From assembly GCA_002436025.1 (NCBI GenBank), contig DIXM01000012.1:124001-188000 (forward strand): a DNA stretch of 64,000 bases. Reading direction: 5' to 3'. This DNA is from a candidate division Hyd24-12 bacterium UBA6080 (GTDB lineage: Bacteria > Fermentibacterota > Fermentibacteria > Fermentibacterales > JCC-6). Each line of letters begins with the position of its first letter. Within the stretch, counting starts at the first letter, position 1. The translations under genes and the position numbers were made by a program. Positions 8,409-16,711 of this stretch are shown in pieces. The notes beneath the pieces are model-generated. The model searched no databases. It was not told the DNA's origin and worked only from the letters and a program-made list of their open reading frames with translations.

Positions 8409-8678
8409 ATGAAATCAAGGGCCATCAAAGTAACTGTGATCCTTCTTGTTCTTCTTGCTGGGGCCGCTTTCGCCGTCGGTCACGATGACCACCCCTGCAC
8501 CAGTGATGATCATGAGTGCGCGGACTGCACCTGTGAACCTGGCGAAGAGAGCACCTGCGAATCCCCGTGCGAAGACTGCACGTGCGATTCCCTCTCAAGG
8601 GCCGAGAAGACATCCGCTCCGATCGATGAAGTTGATGAAACGGGCTGCCAGGGCTGCCCCGGGCACGGCTGCCGTTAG
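8409..8678 (+). CDS. Small exported Cys/Asp/Glu-rich protein
   Basis: An 89-residue protein with a clear signal peptide (IKVTVILLVLLAGAAFA) and a mature part rich in Cys, Asp and His: CADCTC, CESPCEDCTC and GCQGCPGHGC. Spaced CxxC/CxC pairs suggest periplasmic or surface metal binding. No family is recognised. GAGGAGATG gives a good ribosome site. It follows the 41-residue Cys-rich gene by 27 nt, so the two probably form an operon with one cytoplasmic and one exported metal binder. Confidence 0.75.
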   Translation: MKSRAIKVTVILLVLLAGAAFAVGHDDHPCTSDDHECADCTCEPGEESTCESPCEDCTCDSLSRAEKTSAPIDEVDETGCQGCPGHGCR

Positions 8679-8699
8679 TACGCTGCGGGCCGGGCGCGA

Positions 8700-9059
8700 T
8701 CAGTAACTGACGGCGTCCGGCTCAACACCATCCCCTCTTACCTCAATGGAAATGCCTTCTGGCATGCAAACCGCGGCCTGGCCGGGGTTCGATATCCATC
8801 CTGTTCTCATGCAGGTTCCGGTGGGACAGGGTGATGACCTTATCCTGGCCCTCCCCCCCCCTACTTCCACCACTGTGATCCCGTCCCTTACGGGTATCGA
8901 TACGAGCGTGTCTCTGTTCAGAGGCAGGTTGACCGCCTGATTGGGAGTGACCAGCCGGACATGGCTCCGGTCCGACTGCCCCCTTTGTCCGCCCGCAAGT
9001 ACCGCTGCCCCCAGGGCAAGTACAACCGGCAGGATGTCTCCGATCCGAAAGAGCCTCAT
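8700..9059 (-). CDS. NusG domain II-containing membrane-anchored protein
   Basis: A 119-residue protein with one N-terminal membrane segment (IGDILPVVLALGAAVLAGG) and an extracytoplasmic domain. The domain contains IPVRDGITVVEVGGGRARIRSSPCP and CMRTGWISNPGQAAVCMP, which matches NusG_II (DUF1312). Such proteins are commonly found near FMN-transferase ApbE and Rnf/FMN-binding genes; here ApbE is two genes upstream. The stop of the radical SAM gene at 9060 abuts its start, so they are cotranslated. Confidence 0.82.
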   Translation of the reverse strand: MRLFRIGDILPVVLALGAAVLAGGQRGQSDRSHVRLVTPNQAVNLPLNRDTLVSIPVRDGITVVEVGGGRARIRSSPCPTGTCMRTGWISNPGQAAVCMPEGISIEVRGDGVEPDAVSY

Positions 9060-9902
9060 TCAGATGTTACCCGGAAAGACGTTCTTCAAGTGCGCGCCGA
9101 ACACCCCTGCCGCACTGAAGACGCTCTCGACGGAAGTTGCCGGACGGGTCTGCCGGTACCTTGGAAAATAGCGTGATACATGAACCGGGGTGTTTTCCCC
9201 GCAGTTTTCAGCCAGCCAGCTTGCCGCCCGGTCCCACTCAGTCATTGAATCGTTCTCTCCCGGGATGACAAGGTAAGTCACCTCCAGGTGGACGCCCGAT
9301 GCGGCGATCGTTCTCAGGGTATCAAGCACGGGTTGCAGGTTGCCGCCGCAGTTCCTGCGGTAGAAGTCATCGCTCCATGCCTTCAGATCGACATTCCAGG
9401 CATCGGTGACGGAAATGAGCCTCTTCAGGGGTTCCGGATTCACAAAGCCGTTGCTGACCATCACGACAACGCCCCCGAGTGACCTGACCAGCGGAGCCGT
9501 ATCCATAACGTACTCGTACCAGACAACGGGTTCGGTGTATGTGAAGGCGATGCCGTCACTGCATTTCCGGGCCAGCTCCGCGAGCTCTCCCGGAGAGTGG
9601 TACACTGTTGGCGGCGCCCCCTGTGAGCTCTGCCAGTTCTGGCAGTGGCTGCACGAAAGGTTGCAGCCCGGCGGGCCCGTGGAAAGAAGCCGCGATCCGG
9701 GTTTGAACATGGCAAAGGGCTTTTTTTCTATTGGATCAACCGCCATGCCGATGCACCTGCCGTAACCTGAAAGGGCCAGTCCCCTGACCCGGCAAAGGCC
9801 GTTGGGGTTCGAATCTGTCCAGAGGCATCTGTGGGGACAGATCAGACAACGAAGACCGGCATCCTCCGTCAGCGTGAATTCGGGAGAACGCCCGTGCTCC
9901 AT
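9060..9902 (-). CDS. AmmeMemoRadiSam-type radical SAM enzyme (AmrS-like)
   Basis: A 280-residue radical SAM protein. The cluster motif is GCNLSCSHCQNW with Cys80, Cys84 and Cys87; a second N-terminal Cys group (CLICPHRC...GLCRVR) matches the AmmeMemoRadiSam (pyruvate-formate-lyase-activase-like) family. It is shorter at the C-terminus than the usual 330 or so residues. Its partners (Memo, AMMECR1) are absent from the window. It overlaps the ApbE gene by 34 nt. The substrate is unknown for the family. Confidence 0.82.
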   Translation of the reverse strand: MEHGRSPEFTLTEDAGLRCLICPHRCLWTDSNPNGLCRVRGLALSGYGRCIGMAVDPIEKKPFAMFKPGSRLLSTGPPGCNLSCSHCQNWQSSQGAPPTVYHSPGELAELARKCSDGIAFTYTEPVVWYEYVMDTAPLVRSLGGVVVMVSNGFVNPEPLKRLISVTDAWNVDLKAWSDDFYRRNCGGNLQPVLDTLRTIAASGVHLEVTYLVIPGENDSMTEWDRAASWLAENCGENTPVHVSRYFPRYRQTRPATSVESVFSAAGVFGAHLKNVFPGNI

Positions 9903-10798
9903 TCTGACACCTCCCCGTTTTCATCCTCCGTGAGGAGCAGTATGCCAAGAACACCGCTCATGTCAAAGCCCTCGACCGCCTCCCGTCCCCCCACCGCGGC
10001 TGCGGTGGCGTACGCGTCTGCCCTGCCGCAGCTTGCGGCGTACACGGTGGCGGACTGGGCTCCCGTTCCGGAGAAGCCTGTGAACGGGTCGATAAGGTGG
10101 CTGTACCTGACACCCTCGTGGATGAGAAAACACTCGTAGTCGCCGCTCGTTGCAAGCGCCCCCGACCTCATTTCATAAACTCCGTAATAACCGCTGTTCC
10201 GAGGGTGCCTTATCGCGACCCTCCAGAGCCTCTCACCGCCGCACCGGACCTCCCCTCCCACCTCGACAAGGCAGGAACGCGCTCCGTGCGAAACCAGGTA
10301 TTCGTAGACCTGATCCACTGCATAACCCTTCGCCACTGCTCCGAAATCGAGCTTCATGCCTTCGGGTAGAACGATGGAGTCGTTCCGAAACTCCAGAAGA
10401 TGCCAGCCGGTAACTGCCATTGCAGCATCAAGCTCAGCTTCCAGAGGAAAGTGAGGGTCGTTCGGAAAACCCCAGGCATCCACAAGTGCTCCGGCCGTTG
10501 GGTCAAAGAGACCTCCGGTGGCGTTGAACACGGAATCGCTCAGCTCGAGGACCCTGAGCATGTGCGGACCCAGCCCGGAAAGTGCAGCCCCGCCGGTCGT
10601 GTTGATAACACACACGCCCTGCCCGGGAAACCTGCCCGTCTCCGCCTCGATACTTCGCAGCAGGGAGTCGGCCCCGCTGATCATGCCTTCGGGATCGAGG
10701 TCATGGGGTGCCTCGACTATCACAGTGGCAAAGGTTCCGAGAGCAGGGAAAGTTCTTCGGGCCTCCACAGTACGGGGTTTTGCAAGCCTCGTGGCCAC
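9869..10798 (-). CDS. apbE: FAD:protein FMN transferase (ApbE)
   Basis: A 309-residue protein (from GTG 10798) with ApbE hallmarks: FPALGTFATVIV at the start, the central LDFGAVAKGYAVDQ loop, LVEVGGEVRCGG and the C-terminal HLIDPFTGFSG with AASCGRADAYATA. It attaches FMN covalently to Thr in Rnf/Nqr-type subunits in the periplasm. The same frame runs upstream of GTG and encodes a hydrophobic stretch (SSLLLLVLGVLLAAG) that looks like the signal peptide an ApbE should have. The only plausible start for it is an ATC at 10852, 4 nt after the previous stop, with AAGG upstream. The real start is therefore uncertain. Confidence 0.88.
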   Translation of the reverse strand: MATRLAKPRTVEARRTFPALGTFATVIVEAPHDLDPEGMISGADSLLRSIEAETGRFPGQGVCVINTTGGAALSGLGPHMLRVLELSDSVFNATGGLFDPTAGALVDAWGFPNDPHFPLEAELDAAMAVTGWHLLEFRNDSIVLPEGMKLDFGAVAKGYAVDQVYEYLVSHGARSCLVEVGGEVRCGGERLWRVAIRHPRNSGYYGVYEMRSGALATSGDYECFLIHEGVRYSHLIDPFTGFSGTGAQSATVYAASCGRADAYATAAAVGGREAVEGFDMSGVLGILLLTEDENGEVSEWSTGVLPNSR

Positions 10799-10856
10799 CC
10801 CCGCCGCGAGAAGGACGCCAAGGACAAGCAGAAGCAGTGAACTGCGCCGGATCGTT

Positions 10857-11153
10857 CTACCTTGCTTCGCTGTCGGAACCGTACTTCGCGTGGTAGCTGC
10901 AGAACTGGCTGCCGCTCAGTGCAGGCTTTCCGCAGACGGCACACTTGCGGGCCGTCTCGCTGCGGACTTTGTGCCTGCGTTTCGGTCTTTTTGATGGGAT
11001 AAGGTAGTCCACCAGAAAGAACAGCACAGCAACGGCAAGCATGAAAAGACCGGGCTTGCCGAGTTTCCAGAAGCCGCTTTCCGGGCCGCTGTAGAAGGCA
11101 AGACCCCAGAAAACAAGCCCCAGCAGTGTGGCGAAATAGGAGAAATCCCGCAT
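10857..11153 (-). CDS. Small membrane protein with C-terminal zinc-ribbon-like motif
   Basis: A 98-residue protein with two membrane segments (YFATLLGLVFWGLAFY and LFMLAVAVLFFLVDYLI), a basic linker (KRPKRRHK) and a Cys-rich tail CAVCGKPALSGSQFCSYH that fits a small Zn site. No named family recognised. It lies 4-65 nt upstream of apbE depending on that gene's start, in the same operon. Confidence 0.6.
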   Translation of the reverse strand: MRDFSYFATLLGLVFWGLAFYSGPESGFWKLGKPGLFMLAVAVLFFLVDYLIPSKRPKRRHKVRSETARKCAVCGKPALSGSQFCSYHAKYGSDSEAR

Positions 11154-11175
11154 TGTTCCGTTTCCCCCCGTACCG

Positions 11176-11952
11176 TCAGAGAAGGTCCGTGAAGCTTATG
11201 ATGTGGTTGAGCGCCAGCACTCCCACACCCACGTTCAAATAATCATCACTGAGGATCAGGGCAATGCCTCCCGCCTCCGCGAGGATGTTGATCAGGGGAA
11301 GCCCCGTACCGGAAGAGTACTGCCCCCATCCCGGAAGCACAAGGGACTTCCATGCGTGAGAAGCAGTGGGCGCTGAGGTTTCAACGACCTGGGATACGGC
11401 GATGTCGGGAACCTGAGTGGCATCGAAAATGCCCACGCTGAGAGGGAAACTTGCCATCCCAACCTGTACCTGTGCTATCTCAACCCTGTTCCAGAAGGTG
11501 TAAGGTGAGATCAGACCTCCCAGAAGGCTGTCAACCCGGGCGATGTCGGTTTCGATGGTGACCCAGCCCATATCATCAGGTGTAACGAGGTCAATCGCAA
11601 AATGGGTTACCCCCGAAGTGCCGTGAACCCGCATGTTGCTTCTCACGACCGTGAAGATCTGCGTTATGGACGCATTGTCTACAAGGCCCCTGTAGTCGGC
11701 CCTGCCCAGAAGGTTGACCTGGTCCGCCAGTGAATCCACGAAGATGAAGGATCCCTCATCGGAAAAGACGACTCCTGCCCTGAGGGCCATCCTCAGTGTG
11801 GCGTTCCCGACCGATGGAGAACCTTGAACTACCTTGATGCTCAGGGGACTGATGTATGGCTCACCCCGGATCAGGTCGTCGATTATTCCGAACTCAAGTG
11901 GTGTCTGGGCCAGAAGAACCGCGGAAGCAAGGAAAAGCAGTGCGTACTTCAA
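11176..11952 (-). CDS. Exported protein of unknown function, DUF5683-like C-terminus
   Basis: A 258-residue protein with a signal peptide (MKYALLFLASAVLLAQ). The C-terminal part contains SLVLPGWGQYSSGTGLPLIN followed by two hydrophobic stretches (ILAEAGGIALILS, VGVGVLALNHII). That PGWGQ plus small-residue helix pattern is typical of DUF5683-type proteins of Bacteroidetes-like bacteria. The N-terminal 200 residues look beta-rich. No function can be assigned. Confidence 0.6.
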   Translation of the reverse strand: MKYALLFLASAVLLAQTPLEFGIIDDLIRGEPYISPLSIKVVQGSPSVGNATLRMALRAGVVFSDEGSFIFVDSLADQVNLLGRADYRGLVDNASITQIFTVVRSNMRVHGTSGVTHFAIDLVTPDDMGWVTIETDIARVDSLLGGLISPYTFWNRVEIAQVQVGMASFPLSVGIFDATQVPDIAVSQVVETSAPTASHAWKSLVLPGWGQYSSGTGLPLINILAEAGGIALILSDDYLNVGVGVLALNHIISFTDLL

Positions 11953-11971
11953 GGATAACCTCCGTTAAAGG

Positions 11972-12814
11972 TTACAGGGAAAAAAACCTCATCCAGTTGC
12001 CCGAACTCACTTTCGCGATGTCTTCTGCGTTCCATCCCATTCCCGACAATTCGCTGAACACGAGATGAATGTCACGCACACCCCTGATACCCCGGGGAAG
12101 AACACTTATGCCGTCGAAATCGGAGCCGAGACCAACAGCTTCGATCCCGGCCACCTCCGCGATGTACTCGATGTGCCTTGCCACATCGGAAACCGATGCA
12201 TCCTCACCTTTGGGGCACAGAAAGTCGGGTACGAGAGTAACACCTGTCACTCCGCCCCTGGCTGCAATCTCCCTGAGGTCGGCGTCGGGAAGGTTGCGGG
12301 GAGAATCGCACAGCTTCCGGGAATTGCAGTGGGTGGCACACACGGGAAAGCCCAGTGACAGAAGGTCCCGCCTGGAGATGTCGTTCAGGTGGGATGCGTC
12401 AAGACTGGTTCCCTGGGCATGGAATCTCCGCGCCAGTGCGACTCCCTGTGAAGTCAGGCCCCCAGTACCGCCGATCCCTGAGCCGTAAGGGTTGTCGCCG
12501 TTCCAGGTGAGGCTTGCGACAAGCGGTTTTTCGGGCATCTCCATGCCCAGGTACAGGGGCATGCACCCCTCGAGGGCGAAGTGAAGCTTCACATCACCCG
12601 ACAGGCCGGAACACTCCCTGAAGTTGCGGGCTCCGTGCTCCCAGACCCCGGCGAGCCGTTCGGGGTACGGTTCTATGCAAAGCGCGGTGACGAGATGCGC
12701 TACTTCCGCTTCGCGCAGGCCGGGAAGGTCCGCATGGCACCTGCCGCCGCCCGAAACGAAAGCATCGGGAGATTCGATGCGGACCATGGTGTCACAGTGG
12801 GCATCGAATATCAA
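11972..12814 (-). CDS. Membrane dipeptidase (peptidase M19)
   Basis: A 280-residue M19 (renal dipeptidase-like) enzyme. Metal and substrate motifs run in order: HCDT (6-9), LTWNGDN, DASHLN, ATHCNSR, GLGSDFDG and SGNWMRF. It is a binuclear Zn peptidase that cleaves dipeptides, often with D-residues, and acts in peptide or peptidoglycan-fragment recycling. No signal peptide is seen, so likely cytoplasmic. It is slightly short for the family. Its ATG overlaps the stop of the upstream small gene by 4 nt. Confidence 0.9.
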   Translation of the reverse strand: MIFDAHCDTMVRIESPDAFVSGGGRCHADLPGLREAEVAHLVTALCIEPYPERLAGVWEHGARNFRECSGLSGDVKLHFALEGCMPLYLGMEMPEKPLVASLTWNGDNPYGSGIGGTGGLTSQGVALARRFHAQGTSLDASHLNDISRRDLLSLGFPVCATHCNSRKLCDSPRNLPDADLREIAARGGVTGVTLVPDFLCPKGEDASVSDVARHIEYIAEVAGIEAVGLGSDFDGISVLPRGIRGVRDIHLVFSELSGMGWNAEDIAKVSSGNWMRFFSL

Positions 12815-12987
12815 TTGGGTTCTCCGGTTGTGTTCCCCTGAAGGAAGATATCCGTGAAACCCCTGGAAAAGTCTCCCGCCTTGAGGATCAGTAAGACGGT
12901 CACCGCCAGGAGGACGATGTAGAATAAAACCCTGCCCCCCGACCTGCGCTGGGAGTGCCTGTCACGCCAGTCACCTGAAATTGACAT
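12811..12987 (-). CDS. Small single-pass membrane protein
   Basis: A 58-residue protein from the ATG at 12987: a basic N-terminus (SGDWRDRHSQRRSGG), one membrane helix (VLFYIVLLAVTVLLILKAG) and a short tail. The start follows the upstream stop (TGA 12989-12991) by one base. Function unknown; it sits in the chain from lptE to the M19 dipeptidase. Confidence 0.55.
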   Translation of the reverse strand: MSISGDWRDRHSQRRSGGRVLFYIVLLAVTVLLILKAGDFSRGFTDIFLQGNTTGEPN

Positions 12988-12988
12988 T

Positions 12989-13336
12989 TCAGTTGACGAT
13001 CCTGGCAAGGCGGAACTTGTGCGTGATGTCGGGAAACACCGGTACCGGGAGCGTATCGCTCCATTCCACCACGAAGGAATCTCCCATGAAGCCCGAGTAC
13101 ACGAAAGGAATGGACTGTTCCCGCTTCCACTGGTTCCATCTCGTGAGGTACTCCGCCTGCTTCACTGGAGTCTGTCCGAACGAGTTGACTTCGCCCCAGG
13201 TTTCGTTCATCACCTTTTTGACCGCCGCGGGACCCAGAACATAGAAATCAAGGAGTTTCCAGCCCCACAGTATCACCAGCAGTATCACAGCGATCCATAT
13301 CAGACAACCAAGTTTTACAGCGCCAACTCGAGCCAT
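12989..13336 (-). CDS. Single-pass membrane protein of unknown function
   Basis: A 115-residue protein starting at ATG 13336, chosen because AAGGGG lies just upstream. One membrane helix (LGCLIWIAVILLVILWGW) near the N-terminus precedes an extracytoplasmic domain with FVVEWSDTLPVPVFP and ITHKFRLARIV. No family recognised. It lies in the lptE operon. Confidence 0.6.
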   Translation of the reverse strand: MARVGAVKLGCLIWIAVILLVILWGWKLLDFYVLGPAAVKKVMNETWGEVNSFGQTPVKQAEYLTRWNQWKREQSIPFVYSGFMGDSFVVEWSDTLPVPVFPDITHKFRLARIVN

Positions 13337-13346
13337 GGATTTCCCC

Positions 13347-13835
13347 TTACCAACCGGAGAGGCATTTCTGGACGATCTCCCCCGCAACTTCCCTGACAAG
13401 CCTCTCCCGGGCCTGGGCAAGTGTTTCGGCGGCGGGGTCGTAAAGAATCCACTCTGCGACCGTCTCGTTACGGATCAGGAAGTCTTCGTTTCTCAGATCC
13501 TCCATGGTGATCTCCACCCTTAGATCGAGGCGGTACCTTTGAACCTGTTCACCACCCGTGTACTCTTCCGCGTTCCTGGTAAAAGCCGTTACCCTTCCGG
13601 AAACCCTTGTATCAGGGTTGGCCGAAACCACCGAAAGACGCCCGTCGGTAACCATCGCTTCGGTTACGATGGATGTCAGCTCGGTTTCGAGGCCGTACTC
13701 TGTCACAGAGCTTCTGAACTGGGAGACCTCCACGGTTTCAAGGCCGGGCGGAAGACTTCCCCTGAAGCTGTAGGCACAGCCCATGAATGCTGCCAACACT
13801 ATGCAGACCAAATTCTTAGATACCAGTATGCCCAA
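13347..13835 (-). CDS. lptE: LptE-like outer-membrane lipoprotein
   Basis: From a TTG at 13835 the product has 162 residues with a lipoprotein signal (LAAFMGC, Cys17). The mature part reads as an LptE/RlpB-like domain: YSFRG...LPPGLETVEVSQFRS, TELTSIVTEAMVTDGRLSVV, a VSGRVTAF strand and YRLDLRVEITMED. LptE plugs LptD in the outer membrane and helps insert lipopolysaccharide. TTG is chosen because GGAGG sits 5 nt upstream within the end of dut. Presence of LptE agrees with a diderm cell having LPS-like glycans, as the polysaccharide locus suggests. Confidence 0.72.
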   Translation of the reverse strand: MGILVSKNLVCIVLAAFMGCAYSFRGSLPPGLETVEVSQFRSSVTEYGLETELTSIVTEAMVTDGRLSVVSANPDTRVSGRVTAFTRNAEEYTGGEQVQRYRLDLRVEITMEDLRNEDFLIRNETVAEWILYDPAAETLAQARERLVREVAGEIVQKCLSGW

Positions 13836-14262
13836 AGCCGCCTCCTCCCCTTTCCGTCCCGGAAAGAGAATCCGCCGGGGAAAGCACCTGGGCTTCCACA
13901 CGGGCCAGCACGGCCTGGGCGATCCGGTCGCCCCTGTGGACCACGAAAGGCGCGTCGCCGAAGTTCACGAGGATCACGCCCACAGGTCCCCTGTAATCCG
14001 AGTCCACCGTTCCGGGGGCGTTAAGGACGGTCACACCGTGTTTCAGGGCCAGACCGCTTCGCGGCCTGATCTGCCACTCGAAACCAGTGGGGACCGAAAC
14101 CGCTATCCCTGCAGGTATCAGGGCTCTGGCGCCCGGGTTGAGGGTCAGGTCGTGCCATACTGCGGCGAACAGGTCAACACCGGACGAACCCGGGGTTGCC
14201 TGTTCGGGAACAGGCAACCCCTCACCCTCCGGAAGGACCCTGAAAACCACGACAGCACACAT
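13816..14262 (-). CDS. dut: dUTP diphosphatase
   Basis: A 148-residue trimeric-type dUTPase with all five motifs: SSGVDL (26-31), RPRSGLA (66-72), GTVDSDYRGP (84-93), RGDRIAQ (110-116) and GGGGFGHTG (139-147). It hydrolyses dUTP to dUMP and pyrophosphate, limiting uracil in DNA and feeding dTMP synthesis. Length is typical. It follows pnp by 7 nt and overlaps the proposed lptE start by 20 nt. Confidence 0.95.
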   Translation of the reverse strand: MCAVVVFRVLPEGEGLPVPEQATPGSSGVDLFAAVWHDLTLNPGARALIPAGIAVSVPTGFEWQIRPRSGLALKHGVTVLNAPGTVDSDYRGPVGVILVNFGDAPFVVHRGDRIAQAVLARVEAQVLSPADSLSGTERGGGGFGHTGI

Positions 14263-14269
14263 TGCGGTC

Positions 14270-16378
14270 TCAGGCCTCTTCTTCTTCCGTTTCCACGCTT
14301 TCTTCGAGGTTCTTCATGGTCAGGTCGATCTTGCCGTCATCCCTGACCTTGGTGACCTTGACCCTGACCTGCTGGCCGCGTCTCAGTACATCCTTGACCT
14401 CGGTGATACGCTTGTCGGATATCTGGCTTATGTGCAGCAGCCCGTCGATGCCGGGCATGATCTCGACGAACGCACCGAAAGCCTGAATGCTGCTGACTGT
14501 GCCCTCGTAGATCTTGCCCTCCTTGGGGACGCCCACGCAGGCCTCGACCATTTTCACCGCTTTCTTCGCCTTGTTGCCGTCGTTGGTCAGGATGGTGACA
14601 ATGCCGTCGTCAGCGATGTTGATCTCGGCGCCGGACTCTTCGGTGATGGCTCTGATGTTCTTGCCGCCGGGACCGATGAGTTTGCCGATCTTGTCCCTGT
14701 CGATCTGCATGGTGATGATCCGGGGAGCATGGGGGCTGAGGTCATCCCGTGGGCTTTCGATGCATTCCTCCATGCGTTCAAGGATGTGAAGCCTGTTTTC
14801 CCGTGCCTGAAGGAAAGCGCCCACGAGAAGTTCCTGGGTCACTCCCTCGACCTTCAGGTCCATCTGGATGGCTGTTATCCCGTTACGGGTGCCTGCGATC
14901 TTGAGGTCCATGTCGCCGAGATGGTCTTCCGCGCCGGCGATGTCGCTGAGGACAACGCTTTTCACGCCATCTGTAACAAGACCGAGGGCAACGCCCGCCA
15001 CATGGCCGGTGAGGGGGACGCCGGCGTCCATGAGGCACAGCGAGGCGCCGCAGACGGTGGCCTGGGAGGATGAGCCGTTGCTCTCAAGGATGTCACTGAC
15101 CACACGGATCGTATAGTTGAAATCCTTTGGGATAACTGCCTGTATGGCGGTTTCGGCCAGATGACCGTGCCCTATCTCCCTGCGGCCGGGACCGCGGATG
15201 GGCTTGACCTCGCCAACGCTGAAGGAGGGGAAGTTGTAGTGGAGCATGAAGCTCTTGAAGAATTCCCCCATCAGGTCATCGACCCTCTGTTCATCCCTGG
15301 CGCCACCAAGTGTGGCAGCAACGAGGGCCTGGGTCTCGCCCCTTGTGAAAAGGGCCGAACCGTGCGTTCTGGGAAGAACGCTTATCTCGCAGGTGATCTT
15401 CCGGACATCGTTCTTCAGACGGCCGTCGTACCTGACCCCGTCCCCCAGAAGCCGGCTGCGGTAATAATCCTTTTCAGCCTTGTATGCGGCCTTCCTGACA
15501 TGGTCCTGCCAGCCGTTCTCCTGCGCTTCCCGGGCGAAATCGCCCATGGGGTCGCCCAGAAGCTCAAGCGCCGTTGTGAAGGCCGATGCCATCTCTTCCT
15601 TGCCGCCGTGACCGTAGTGCTTTCCGATCTCCTCTGCGACCACGGGATAGACTTTATCGTAAAGGCCTTCCGGAAGCGAGACGGTTTCGAAAACGCGTTT
15701 CGGTTTGCCGGCGAGTTCCATCAGGTTCAACTGAAGAGCGTTTATCCTGGCGGCCTCTGTTGCGCCCATCTGAATGGCGGCGGCTACAACGTCTTCCGGA
15801 AGCTCACTGGAGCTGCCCTCGAGCATCACCACTTCTTCTCCGCGGCACGCCACCACAAGGTCGAGATCGCTCTCCTCCAACTGCTGAACCGTTGGGTTCA
15901 CAATGATCTCGCCATCAATGCGGCCAACTCTCACCGATGACACGGGGCCGTCCCACGGGATGTCGCTTATGAGGAGGGCTGCACTTGACCCTATCATGGC
16001 AAGAAGGGCGGGATCGTTCTCATCATCGGAACTGAGGACCAGGCAGTAGACCTGAACCTCGTCCTTGAAGCCATCGCCGAAAAGGGGCCTCAGAGGCCTG
16101 TCGATGAGCCGGGCAGTGAGGATCTCCTTCTCACTGGGTCTTCCCTCCCTCTTGAAAAAACCGCCGGGGATCTTGCCGGCCGCATAGCTGCGCTCCCTGT
16201 ATTCGATGGTGAGGGGAAAGAAGCCGGGATCGTAGCTCATGGACTGGGCGCAGGCCGCAACAAGAACGGCGGACTCTCCGTACTGCACATACACGGCTCC
16301 GCCCGCCTGTTTTGCCATTCTGCCGGTTTCAAGCGTCAGTTTTCTTCCGCAAACCAAACCTTCAACAACCGTTTTCAT
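14270..16378 (-). CDS. pnp: Polyribonucleotide nucleotidyltransferase (PNPase)
   Basis: A 702-residue protein with two RNase PH domains separated by an alpha-helical region, then KH (IGKLIGPGGKNIRAITEESG) and S1 (GKIYEGTVSSIQAFGAFVEIMPG) domains. The second PH domain holds the active-site region with HGSALFTRGETQAL and GRREIGHGHLAE. It degrades RNA phosphorolytically from the 3' end. The start is the ATG at 16378 (MKTVVEGLVCGRKL), where the family usually begins; an upstream in-frame ATG only adds 17 unusual residues. rpsO-pnp order is the classic one. Confidence 0.97.
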   Translation of the reverse strand: MKTVVEGLVCGRKLTLETGRMAKQAGGAVYVQYGESAVLVAACAQSMSYDPGFFPLTIEYRERSYAAGKIPGGFFKREGRPSEKEILTARLIDRPLRPLFGDGFKDEVQVYCLVLSSDDENDPALLAMIGSSAALLISDIPWDGPVSSVRVGRIDGEIIVNPTVQQLEESDLDLVVACRGEEVVMLEGSSSELPEDVVAAAIQMGATEAARINALQLNLMELAGKPKRVFETVSLPEGLYDKVYPVVAEEIGKHYGHGGKEEMASAFTTALELLGDPMGDFAREAQENGWQDHVRKAAYKAEKDYYRSRLLGDGVRYDGRLKNDVRKITCEISVLPRTHGSALFTRGETQALVAATLGGARDEQRVDDLMGEFFKSFMLHYNFPSFSVGEVKPIRGPGRREIGHGHLAETAIQAVIPKDFNYTIRVVSDILESNGSSSQATVCGASLCLMDAGVPLTGHVAGVALGLVTDGVKSVVLSDIAGAEDHLGDMDLKIAGTRNGITAIQMDLKVEGVTQELLVGAFLQARENRLHILERMEECIESPRDDLSPHAPRIITMQIDRDKIGKLIGPGGKNIRAITEESGAEINIADDGIVTILTNDGNKAKKAVKMVEACVGVPKEGKIYEGTVSSIQAFGAFVEIMPGIDGLLHISQISDKRITEVKDVLRRGQQVRVKVTKVRDDGKIDLTMKNLEESVETEEEEA

Positions 16379-16441
16379 CGTTTCTCTTCTTCCGCTTCTT
16401 ACTTCCGATTCCCGGAAATGTCCGGGCAACGAGCCCTGCAG

Positions 16442-16711
16442 TTATCTGCGAAGACCCAGTTCTCCCACAATGGCCCTGTATCTCTCGATCTCGCGGGCCT
16501 TCAGGTAGTCGAGAAGCCTTCTTCTCTGACCAACCATCATAAGCAGCCCCCTCTTGGAGTTGTGATCCTTCGGGTGAAGCTTCGCGTGATCCGTGAGCCC
16601 CATTATCCTCTCGGTGAGAAGGGCAATCTGTACTTCAGCCTTACCCGTGTCACGGGCATCCCTTCCGAACTTCACAACGAGTTCGCTCTTCTTCTCAGTG
16701 GTCACTGCCAT
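16442..16711 (-). CDS. rpsO: 30S ribosomal protein uS15
   Basis: An 89-residue protein with the uS15 pattern: DTGKAEVQIALLTERI, LTDHAKLHPKDHNSKRGLLMMVGQRRRLLDYL. It binds 16S rRNA early in 30S assembly. The start overlaps the ribF stop by 10 nt and pnp follows after 63 nt. Confidence 0.97.
   Translation of the reverse strand: MAVTTEKKSELVVKFGRDARDTGKAEVQIALLTERIMGLTDHAKLHPKDHNSKRGLLMMVGQRRRLLDYLKAREIERYRAIVGELGLRR

Noticed and set aside
14087..15073. Plus-strand 328-codon open frame opposite pnp and dut
   Set aside because: Antisense of PNPase, whose RNase PH, KH and S1 domains are clear. In GC-rich DNA such long antisense frames are common and this one has no recognisable domain.
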